Source: Pacificibacter maritimus (lineage in GTDB: Bacteria > Pseudomonadota > Alphaproteobacteria > Rhodobacterales > Rhodobacteraceae). From it: 64,000 nt of DNA. Made by a program: the position numbers and the translations under genes. The notes beneath the pieces are model-generated. The model ran no database searches and was not told where the DNA came from. It worked only from the letters and a program-made list of their open reading frames with translations. This document shows positions 57,200 through 64,000 of the stretch, piece by piece (the stretch's first letter is position 1; every line of letters starts with the position of its first letter). The stretch spans positions 125,184 to 189,183 of the forward strand of contig NZ_RKQK01000002.1 of the NCBI RefSeq assembly GCF_003814915.1, written 5' to 3'.

Positions 57200-58306
57200 T
57201 TAGCGCTCCCCTGTCACACGTTTGCGGATGGCATTGTTGAAGAGAACCGCGATCAAAAGCATGCCGCCCAAGAAGACTTGGAACCAATCTTGGTCGAAAT
57301 CTGTGTAGGTCAGCCCGATCACAACCATGCCGAAGATGATGGAACCAAAGAAAGCACCAATCGCAGAGCCATATCCACCGGTTAGCAGACAACCACCGAT
57401 AACAGCCGCGATGATAGCTTCGAATTCTTTTTGGAACCCGCGACGCGCATCTGTTGAACCTGCGTCCATCACCGTGATGATGGCAACCAAAGCAGCACAA
57501 CAGGCTGTGAGCATAAAGAGTGAGATTTTGACTTTGTTAACTGGCACGCCTGAATTTGATGCGGCTGTGTTATCGCCACCTGTGGCAAAAATCCAGTTTC
57601 CGACAGGCAAGCGCAACAGCACGTAAGTTGCAGCGCCTGTGATGATAAAGAACCAGATGATTTCTACAGGAATGCCTGTGACTTTTGGTGCCCCAGATTT
57701 GAAGGTCTCGATCAAACCCTTTGAGGCCAACCATTCAAACAGGCCAGGAAAAGCATCGCCAGAAAAGAAAGATGCGAGCCCGTCACCCTCGACCGCTTCG
57801 CGAACACCGCGCAATTGCGTGGAGCCACCGGTCGCAGCTTTGAGCCCAACAAGCGAGAGGCCGCGTAGAACAAACAAGAAGGCAAGCGTCACGATAAAGG
57901 ACGGCAAACCAGAACGAATAACAATCGTGCCGTTAATAGCACCTACAAAAGCGGAAAACACAAATGTTAGCGGAATTGCAACGATCAGAGGCAAGCCCCA
58001 AGTCACAACACAAACGCCGAAAAAAAGTCCTGAAAAAGCAACCATGGACCCGATAGACAGGTCGAATTCGCCACCGATCATCAGCATCGCAGCGCCAATC
58101 GCCAAAATGCCCAGCTGAGACGCGGGTGTCATAAAGTTGATCACGCCAGACAATGTAAACATTGACGCATCAGCAGTGATTGAGAAAAAGATAAAAACAA
58201 GGATCGCGCCAGCAATGGCACCCAACTCTGGTCGTTTCATAAGTTTGGAGAAGAACGATTCGGATTTAATCCGTTCATCTTCAACCACTTGCGCAGTATT
58301 AGTCAT
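57200..58306 (-). CDS. Sugar ABC transporter permease
   Basis: This 368-residue permease of the ribose/xylose-type CUT2 family has about ten membrane helices. The [14 protein letters not shown] signature near residue 82 and [19 protein letters not shown] near 310 are typical. It works with the neighbouring ATPase and binding protein, probably on myo-inositol. A ggagg ribosome site precedes the ATG. A strong hairpin separates it from the binding-protein gene upstream. Confidence 0.93.
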   Translation of the reverse strand: MTNTAQVVEDERIKSESFFSKLMKRPELGAIAGAILVFIFFSITADASMFTLSGVINFMTPASQLGILAIGAAMLMIGGEFDLSIGSMVAFSGLFFGVCVVTWGLPLIVAIPLTFVFSAFVGAINGTIVIRSGLPSFIVTLAFLFVLRGLSLVGLKAATGGSTQLRGVREAVEGDGLASFFSGDAFPGLFEWLASKGLIETFKSGAPKVTGIPVEIIWFFIITGAATYVLLRLPVGNWIFATGGDNTAASNSGVPVNKVKISLFMLTACCAALVAIITVMDAGSTDARRGFQKEFEAIIAAVIGGCLLTGGYGSAIGAFFGSIIFGMVVIGLTYTDFDQDWFQVFLGGMLLIAVLFNNAIRKRVTGER

Positions 58307-58326
58307 TTTAGCCTCCCAAGGTAATC

Positions 58327-58352
58327 GCGGACGGCGCTGATGCGCCGTCCGC
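58327..58352 (-). other. Intercistronic hairpin, binding protein to permease
   Basis: A perfect 11-bp GC-rich stem (58327-58337 with 58342-58352) with a TGAT loop lies between the two ABC genes. No T-run follows on the minus strand. Such hairpins often protect the binding-protein message so that it is made in excess over the permease. Confidence 0.75.
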
Positions 58353-58377
58353 CTTAATATATTTGCTGCCTATGCGA

Positions 58378-59298
58378 TTAACGGATGCCCTTTGAAGACA
58401 GATCGATAACCTGAGCCGCTTTGTCAGATGTGATGAGGTTCGGGCCGGAAGGCACGTTGCCACCTGGCATCAAGCCGTATTTCGCGTGCAATGCGAGGAA
58501 GTTTGCAGACAAGTAACCTTGCAAGAATTGCTGTTGGTCGATTGCAAATGCTGCATCGCCATCAACGATGGACTGCAAGAAGCTTGCTGAAAGGTCGAAA
58601 GACGCAACATTGATGTCACGGCCAGATGCCTTTGCAGCTGCAACAGAAGGTTCACCCGCAGTTGACGCACCAAGCGCCATAACTGTGTCGATGGATTCGT
58701 CAGATGACAAAGCCGCAGCCACTTTAGACTCGATTTCAGCAGGATCGTTTGTTGTTGGCAAAACAGTGTAAGAACCGCCAAAGCCTTCGCCGAAGCCTTC
58801 ACAACGTAGGTCAAGTGACACGTTGCCAACTTCTTGGTTCACACAGATCGCATTGGTGCCGCCCATTTCAGCAAGCTTTTCGCCAGCCGCTTTACCAGCG
58901 TCATATTCGTCTTGGCCAACGTGCAACAAAGCACCCAAACCTTTGGAAACGTCAGAGCCTGCGTTGATTGAAATCACAGGGATGCCAGCAGCCACAGCGC
59001 GCTCAATTGAGGGGGACAGTGCATCAGCATCAGGAATAGATACGATCAAGCCGTCTGGCTCTTGGTTTACAGCCGCATCAATCAACTGTGACATCGCAAC
59101 CATGTCGAATGTTTCAGGGGAACGGTAATCAACATTCACGCCTGTGTCTTTACCAGCTTCTTCAACGCCGTTTTTGACAACAGACCAGAATGGATCGTTT
59201 GCTTGGCCGTGCGCGACAACGATGATATCTTGTGCAAGCGCAGGCGCAGCAACAGCGATGGCAGTGGCGGCCAACAGGCCTTTCATTATAGTTTTCAT
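58378..59298 (-). CDS. Periplasmic sugar-binding protein, inositol-type
   Basis: This 306-residue type I periplasmic binding protein (ribose-family) has a signal peptide cut near residue 22 (ALAQ). The mature part begins DIIVVAHGQANDPFWSVV. It resembles inositol-binding proteins such as IbpA by context; the ligand is inferred from the iol genes. The ATG at 59298 has ggaggag upstream; an in-frame start at 59370 would break the signal peptide. Confidence 0.92.
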   Translation of the reverse strand: MKTIMKGLLAATAIAVAAPALAQDIIVVAHGQANDPFWSVVKNGVEEAGKDTGVNVDYRSPETFDMVAMSQLIDAAVNQEPDGLIVSIPDADALSPSIERAVAAGIPVISINAGSDVSKGLGALLHVGQDEYDAGKAAGEKLAEMGGTNAICVNQEVGNVSLDLRCEGFGEGFGGSYTVLPTTNDPAEIESKVAAALSSDESIDTVMALGASTAGEPSVAAAKASGRDINVASFDLSASFLQSIVDGDAAFAIDQQQFLQGYLSANFLALHAKYGLMPGGNVPSGPNLITSDKAAQVIDLSSKGIR

Positions 59299-59401
59299 AG
59301 TATGCTCCTCCCATGGGGCAGTTTTGAAAATTTGGTGGGACTTTTGCGCCCCACCGTCACATTCGACCAAAGTCGAATTCTTTTGGCTTCAACGCAGCGC
59401 G

Positions 59402-60400
59402 TTAAAGCATATCCTTCAAGGCAACAGGCTGACCCGTCTTTGCTGACAAAGTCGCAGCCTCCGCCATTGCAAGCGCTGCAACGCCTTCGTCCAAGGTTAC
59501 AGGCATCGTAGTTTTGCCACGCAGAGCTTCGATGAAAGCCGCCCATTCAGTCGCATAAGACGGCATGTAGCGCTCAAGGAAAAAATAAGTTGGCTTTGCG
59601 GAAGACACGCCAGATGTCGTGGATTTCACCACTGTGTTTTCCAGCATATTTTGCGCCTGCAACAGACCTTCTGATCCCAGCAATTCAACACGTTGATCAT
59701 AGCCATAGACAGCGCGGCGTGAATTTTTGATCACTGCAATACGCCCGTCAGCATAAGTCAGGGTCACAACAGCCGTTGTAACATCGCCCGCCTCGCCAAT
59801 CGCTGGGTCAACAATCGAGCTGCCAAAAGCAGACACGCTGACAGGCGCTTCGCCCATCATAAAGTTAGCCATGTCGAAATCGTGAATCATCATGTCGCGG
59901 AACAAGCCGCCCGAAACTTTGATGTACTCAACGGGTGGTGGCGCTGGATCGAATGACGTGATGGACAAAAGCTCTGGCTTGCCAATTTCGCCAGCCGCCA
60001 AGGACGCCTGCATTGCGCTAAAGTTTGGATCGAAACGACGGTTAAAACCGATCATTACCGGCTGACCCGTTTTGGCCACTTCTGCTTGACAGGCCTTTGC
60101 CCGTTCAAGACTAAGATCGACGGGTTTTTCGCACAAAACAGCTTTACCCGCTGCAGTCGCAGCCTCAATCAAGCCGGAATGCGTGTCAGTCGATGTCGCA
60201 ATCAAAACGGCGTCGATAGATGGATCAGCAATGATTTCTTCTGTCGTACGCGCCTGTGCACCATATTCTGATGCAAGTCTTTGCGCATTCTCAGGAATGA
60301 AATCGGATACAGCCACCAAAGTGCTGTGCGGGTTAGACGAAATCGCTGCGGCGTGCACCCCTGCGATACGTCCTGCGCCCAATAGGCCTACTTTATACAT
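59402..60400 (-). CDS. iolG: Inositol 2-dehydrogenase IolG
   Basis: This 332-residue GFO/IDH/MocA-family enzyme oxidises myo-inositol with NAD to scyllo-inosose. The Rossmann motif GAGRIAGVHA lies near residue 9, the catalytic Lys is in CEKPVDLS near 96, and HDFDMANFM near 173 holds the catalytic Asp-His pair. It heads the iol operon. Three palindromes lie just upstream of its start and probably control it. Confidence 0.93.
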   Translation of the reverse strand: MYKVGLLGAGRIAGVHAAAISSNPHSTLVAVSDFIPENAQRLASEYGAQARTTEEIIADPSIDAVLIATSTDTHSGLIEAATAAGKAVLCEKPVDLSLERAKACQAEVAKTGQPVMIGFNRRFDPNFSAMQASLAAGEIGKPELLSITSFDPAPPPVEYIKVSGGLFRDMMIHDFDMANFMMGEAPVSVSAFGSSIVDPAIGEAGDVTTAVVTLTYADGRIAVIKNSRRAVYGYDQRVELLGSEGLLQAQNMLENTVVKSTTSGVSSAKPTYFFLERYMPSYATEWAAFIEALRGKTTMPVTLDEGVAALAMAEAATLSAKTGQPVALKDML

Positions 60401-60448
60401 GTTCTCTCCCTACCCGAATCGTGGGCTCTATGAAATCTAACCTCGATG

Positions 60449-60509
60449 TGCACCCGCGTGCAAGCAATTTGTGCACGCGGGTGCAAGAACCAAGATGCAC
60501 GCGAGTGCA
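60449..60509. promoter_or_regulatory. Three operator palindromes at the iol promoter
   Basis: TGCACCCGCGTGCA (60449-60462), TGCACGCGGGTGCA (60472-60485) and TGCACGCGAGTGCA (60496-60509) share TGCAC-x4-GTGCA around a central CG-rich core. Centres are 23 and 24 bases apart, about two helical turns. This is a typical LacI-family operator shape and lies between iolG and the LacI-type gene, so it most likely mediates repression of both. Confidence 0.88.
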
Positions 60510-60539
60510 AGGGGATGGAACTTAAGGAAAAAGTTTGCT

Positions 60540-61580
60540 ATGACGAATGCAACGGAGGCGATATTGGTGGCAGACAAAACAAATTTAGGCGCAATTACCG
60601 CAGATGATGTTGCACGCCTTGCGGGCGTGTCACGTTGGACTGTGAACCGAGCGTTTAAAAAAGATGCCTCCATTTCGCAAACCAGCCTCGATAAGGTTAT
60701 GGCGGCCTCTGATCAGCTTGGGTATGTTCCAGATTTACTTGCGGCCAGTCTCGCAACCAACAAGAGCAACCTTGTGAGCTTGTTGGTGGATGACTTTTCG
60801 AACCCCCACAAATTGATCATGATGGAACGCTTAACGCGCATCCTACGCAAAAACGGATGGGACACTTTGCTGGTCAATACCAACAACGAAGAAGATGCCT
60901 CGGCCGCCCTGCTCAATGCACGCCAACGTCGCGTTGATGCTGCAGTTCTTATTGGGATTAGTTTTAATGATCACGCCTTGAGCGCAGCCCATTCGGCACA
61001 GCGCGTCAACAAACTGATCGTTTTTGCCCGAACATCTGAAAACCCTGATACGATTTCTATCTGTTGCGATGACCAAATTGCGATGACAACAATCACCAAC
61101 TATGTGATTGAAAAAGGGTATAAAAGGCCACTTTTCCTTGCTGGACCACAAACGATTTCAGCACATCTGGGGCGTAAGGAAACATTTTCCAGACTTTGGG
61201 AAGCCCAGTTCAATGTAACGCCGGATTTTATTTCTGTGCCGATCTATGACCCAGTGCGCGCCTATGAGCGCACGAAAGAATACTTAGAAGATCTACCTAT
61301 AGAAATGCGCCCCGATGTTATTGTCTGCGAAAATGATGCTTTGGCCATGGGCGCGATCAATGCAATTCGATATGCAGTCGGCCTGCGCGTACCGCAAGAT
61401 ATCGCCGTCACTGGCTTTGATGACATCCCGCAAGCCAGTGGGCCTGAGTATCGTTTGACATCATATCGTCAACCCATCACCGCAATGGCGGAAGCCTTGG
61501 TCACGATTTTGAAGGGTGATGATACGGGCGAAACCTTAGATAAGTTCGTTGGCACGTTAATTTCGCGCGAAAGCGCTTAG
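60540..61580 (+). CDS. LacI-family regulator of the iol cluster
   Basis: This 346-residue repressor has a LacI HTH at about 19-40 (ITADDVARLAGVSRWTVNRAF), a hinge and a periplasmic-binding-like sensor domain. It lies divergently from the iol operon and next to three palindromes, so it is the likely inositol-responsive repressor and autoregulator. The ATG at 60540 has aagga upstream; an in-frame ATG at 60471 lies inside the palindromes and is rejected. Confidence 0.9.
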   Translation: MTNATEAILVADKTNLGAITADDVARLAGVSRWTVNRAFKKDASISQTSLDKVMAASDQLGYVPDLLAASLATNKSNLVSLLVDDFSNPHKLIMMERLTRILRKNGWDTLLVNTNNEEDASAALLNARQRRVDAAVLIGISFNDHALSAAHSAQRVNKLIVFARTSENPDTISICCDDQIAMTTITNYVIEKGYKRPLFLAGPQTISAHLGRKETFSRLWEAQFNVTPDFISVPIYDPVRAYERTKEYLEDLPIEMRPDVIVCENDALAMGAINAIRYAVGLRVPQDIAVTGFDDIPQASGPEYRLTSYRQPITAMAEALVTILKGDDTGETLDKFVGTLISRESA

Positions 61581-61784
61581 GCACCAAGCTGCCACCAACG
61601 ACGCCCCACGCAGAGCTCATTTTAAGATCCTACACCCCAACACATGCGCCTGCAAAAGCGCGACAGACAAAGGGTGACTGACCCGCAGTTTTGCAGCAAA
61701 ACAGGGAACTTTTCTCGCCCTAAGACGTTCTACCTGAGTGCCTAGAGCATAATTCATGTGACGTGCGACGCGAGAGGATTTGCC

Positions 61785-62387
61785 ATGACAGCCAATACAA
61801 GCCCCCAAGAGACCGTCAGCGACCTCATGGAAAAAGGTGCAACATTAGCGCGCCAGCAAGACGAGGTCTGCATGTCGGACATTGTTGATACCTTGGGGAA
61901 ACAAGTGCTTTTACCGATGCTCTTGTTTCCAGCCTTGGCCGTTGTCACCCCTCTCAGCGGCATTCCTGGCCTCTCATCTGTATGTGGGATCATCATCGCA
62001 TTGGTGAGCCTCCAACTGCTACGCGGACGCGATACGCTTTGGCTTCCCGATTGGATTCTACGACGCAAAATTTCGTCTGATCGCTTAGAAAAAGCGGTGA
62101 ATGGATTAAATGGTGTCGCACGATGGCTCGACAAAATCAGCCGCCCTCGCCTGCAAGTTTTGGTCAGAGCGCCGGGGTCAATTTTGCCCGAATTCTTGTG
62201 TTTTCTATCAGGTTCAGCGATGCCATTTCTAGAATTGGTTCCCTTTAGTTCCTCAGTCTTGGGCGGCGCGACCAGTCTTTTTGCGGTGGGTCTGGTGATG
62301 CGTGATGGCCTGTTCATCATGGCGGGATTTGCCTTGGTCGCGATGGCCAGCGGCCTTGCTGTCGCGGTCACAGGGCTTTTGATCTAA
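61785..62387 (+). CDS. ExoD-family membrane protein
   Basis: This 200-residue protein of the ExoD family has about four hydrophobic segments, including LLFPALAVVTPLSGIPGLSS near residue 48, a family mark. ExoD was linked to exopolysaccharide production in rhizobia, but its reaction is unknown. The ATG at 61785 follows gagagga; the GTG at 61758 in the same frame is less likely. Confidence 0.87.
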   Translation: MTANTSPQETVSDLMEKGATLARQQDEVCMSDIVDTLGKQVLLPMLLFPALAVVTPLSGIPGLSSVCGIIIALVSLQLLRGRDTLWLPDWILRRKISSDRLEKAVNGLNGVARWLDKISRPRLQVLVRAPGSILPEFLCFLSGSAMPFLELVPFSSSVLGGATSLFAVGLVMRDGLFIMAGFALVAMASGLAVAVTGLLI

Positions 62388-62476
62388 GCGCACACCAATC
62401 CATTAAGGCCCACCTGCCCCCAGATTTCGCCATAACAGCACCCAAGTGTCCATACCCAGCAAGTCCCAAATAAATG

Positions 62477-62499
62477 GGCCGCAGATCAAGATCTGCAGC
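62477..62499 (-). other. Inverted repeat after the histidine kinase
   Basis: GCAGATC (62481-62487) and GATCTGC (62490-62496) form a 7-bp palindrome with flanking partial pairs. No T-run of note follows, so a weak terminator is only one option. Confidence 0.35.
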
Positions 62500-62531
62500 C
62501 CTATCTGACACCTTATGTGGATCAAGACACC

Positions 62532-64000
62532 TTAGCTCAGCTCGGTAAAATCGCTTTCAGAGTGCTCCTCATCAAAGGTAGCAAGCGGAAATTCTACTTT
62601 GATTTGGTAAAGGTGTTCAGTGTCTAAGACTTCGAGCGTTCCACCAATTTGACGTGCAAAAGCACCTATCAACCCCTGCCCCAAACCTGTGCCGCTTGCT
62701 TGGTCTGGCGAGGTCAGTGGGATCCCCTTACTGTTTTCAATGATCAGGATGCCACGGTCCTTCGTGAGTTTTTCAAGTGTCACGACGATGCGGGGGCGCT
62801 CGCCCTTGGTGTAGCCAAGATATTTCAGGGCATTCGTAATGCTTTCCGCCGCCAAAAGCGACAAAGGCACCGCCTGATCGGGATAAAGCGTTATCGGATC
62901 ATAGCTGACTTTGGAATCCAGTCGTACTTCATTGGGCAAACCAGCAGACAACAAAGTTCCGATGATGCTATTCAACAGTTCATCAGCGCGCACGCGCCCT
63001 TCGGTACTGGTTTCATAGAGATTACGATGGACCATCGCGATGCTCATCACGCGCCCTTGCACTTCTTTCAGCGCAACGCGGGCCTCAGGGCTGCGCGCTT
63101 TGCGCATTTTCATATTCACGATAGAGGCGATCAATTGCAAATTGTTCTTTACGCGATGATGTACCTCTTTCAGCAAGACCGTTTTATCGTGAATGGTGCC
63201 TTCAAGCTCAGCCTCATCTCGAATAATCTGCTCAGCCAAATTGCGCCATGCCAGATCAATTTCACGCACTTCAATCGGCGCGCTGTTGTCGACGGGTATG
63301 TCATTGTGCCGCCGCGTTCGCGTGAACCGCAACATATCGCGCCCCAATCGGCGGATGTGTTTGATAACCAATCGGTCCACCGCGAAATAGGCAACCCCAA
63401 GACAGGTCAACCACATCACAATCGGAAAAATCATCGGTGTCGCCATTGCCAATCCAGGGGCGACCGATAGGTTCGTGCGAGACCAACTGCCGATTGCATA
63501 GATTTGGTTGGGCAAGATGGGAACAACGGCAAAGACCCGTCTTTCGCCCTCTCTTGTTTCACCTGAAAACGCGATCCGTTGTTTTTGAGCCAAATCCGCC
63601 AGTGATCGCCCTACAGGCAAGTGCTTACCCACGTCCCGTAATCCGCTTTCGGCGCTCAAAACATCGCCGTCTTTGTTAAAAGTCACAAGCGTCACAGGAC
63701 GACCATCAGGAATTTGTTCAAAGTCGATATTCATTTCACGGCTGGGCAAGGACACGGCCACATAGCCTTGGAAAATATTGTCGATGAAAACAGGTGTCGA
63801 AAGCACGATCACCGTGGTTTTGCTAATTGGCCCAAAGCGCACAAGATCACTGCGCACAGCGGGATTTTCACGCATTCCTTGGTAGACAGGATTTTCAGAA
63901 AAATCGAACCCATCCATGTCAGAACCGCATTGCAAAATGCCATCCACGTCAACAAAACCCGAAAATGAAAAATCTGGATTGTCTTCGATGAAATCCGCAA
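62532..64000 (-). CDS. Sensor histidine kinase (HisKA_2), 5' end outside window
   Basis: The reading frame stays open to the right edge (64000), so the protein has no start in the window; a GTG at 63947 is internal. The visible 488 residues include part of a periplasmic sensor domain, a membrane helix (about 63390-63450), a HAMP-like stretch and a HisKA_2 histidine-kinase core. The H-box is EVHHRVKNNLQL, the N-box is ESITNALKYL and the G-box includes GTGLGQGLIGAF. HisKA_2 kinases commonly regulate general stress responses. No response-regulator gene lies in the window. Confidence 0.9.
   Translation of the reverse strand, partial: ADFIEDNPDFSFSGFVDVDGILQCGSDMDGFDFSENPVYQGMRENPAVRSDLVRFGPISKTTVIVLSTPVFIDNIFQGYVAVSLPSREMNIDFEQIPDGRPVTLVTFNKDGDVLSAESGLRDVGKHLPVGRSLADLAQKQRIAFSGETREGERRVFAVVPILPNQIYAIGSWSRTNLSVAPGLAMATPMIFPIVMWLTCLGVAYFAVDRLVIKHIRRLGRDMLRFTRTRRHNDIPVDNSAPIEVREIDLAWRNLAEQIIRDEAELEGTIHDKTVLLKEVHHRVKNNLQLIASIVNMKMRKARSPEARVALKEVQGRVMSIAMVHRNLYETSTEGRVRADELLNSIIGTLLSAGLPNEVRLDSKVSYDPITLYPDQAVPLSLLAAESITNALKYLGYTKGERPRIVVTLEKLTKDRGILIIENSKGIPLTSPDQASGTGLGQGLIGAFARQIGGTLEVLDTEHLYQIKVEFPLATFDEEHSESDFTELS

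Noticed and set aside
1-64000. tRNA genes, CRISPR arrays, insertion sequences and prophage
   Set aside because: I read both strands for cloverleaf-like ends, spaced direct repeats and transposase motifs and found none I could support.

Overview
This window looks like chromosomal DNA from an alphaproteobacterium of the order Rhodobacterales, most likely the marine Roseobacter group. The evidence is a Tad pilus locus with Rhodobacteraceae-style Flp pilins, the alphaproteobacterial block ruvC-ruvA-ruvB / ybgC-tolQRAB-pal-cpoB-tilS-ftsH-folD, a phosphatidylcholine synthase, a DUF484-xerC pair, paired YcjX/YcjF genes and a myo-inositol catabolic cluster with its own ABC transporter. I saw no tRNA, rRNA, CRISPR array, insertion sequence or prophage gene. 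No stretch longer than 300 bases lacks a gene; the longest gaps are 1530-1812 (a terminator and cpaC upstream DNA) and 44341-44618 (AT-rich, unassigned).

Region 1 (1-14489), Tad/Flp pilus: two identical flp pilin genes lie in tandem, followed on the same strand by cpaB, cpaC, an OmpA-like lipoprotein, tadZ (cpaE), cpaF, tadB, tadC, two TPR lipoproteins and the prepilin peptidase cpaA. Together these encode pilin, pilin processing, inner-membrane platform, ATPase, polar localiser and outer-membrane secretin. A divergent multi-pass membrane protein, an AAA+ ATPase and a small membrane protein follow.

Region 2 (14578-30502, minus strand), housekeeping: folD, ftsH, tilS, cpoB, pal, tolBARQ, ybgC, an unknown 213-residue protein, a four-gene ArsR-SRPBCC-VOC-VOC cassette, then ruvB, ruvA, ruvC and a small membrane protein. 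The cassette plus the unknown gene separate ruvB from ybgC, which are usually close together in this group.

Region 3 (30605-49884), mixed: prmA, msrA, an MFS transporter, an orphan RTX-like calcium-binding protein, a small conserved protein, priA, a transaldolase, the DUF484-xerC pair, pcs, ileS, a small cysteine protein, a group III truncated haemoglobin, an FAD monooxygenase, ycjF/ycjX, truA and one doubtful small ORF.

Region 4 (49957-61580), myo-inositol use: on the minus strand iolG, an ABC transporter (binding protein, permease, ATPase), a fused iolC kinase-aldolase, iolD, iolE, iolB and a TIM-barrel isomerase. A LacI-type regulator reads the other way, and three near-identical palindromes sit in the shared promoter region. 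The set covers uptake and all steps from myo-inositol to aldolase cleavage; iolA (malonate-semialdehyde dehydrogenase) is not in the window.

Region 5 (61785-64000): an ExoD-like membrane protein and a sensor histidine kinase whose N-terminus runs off the right edge. The sequence shows no clearly new biological system. The most interesting items are the recent flp duplication, the palindrome array at the iol promoter, the cassette inside the ruv-tol block, the palindrome upstream of the RTX gene, and several intercistronic hairpins.
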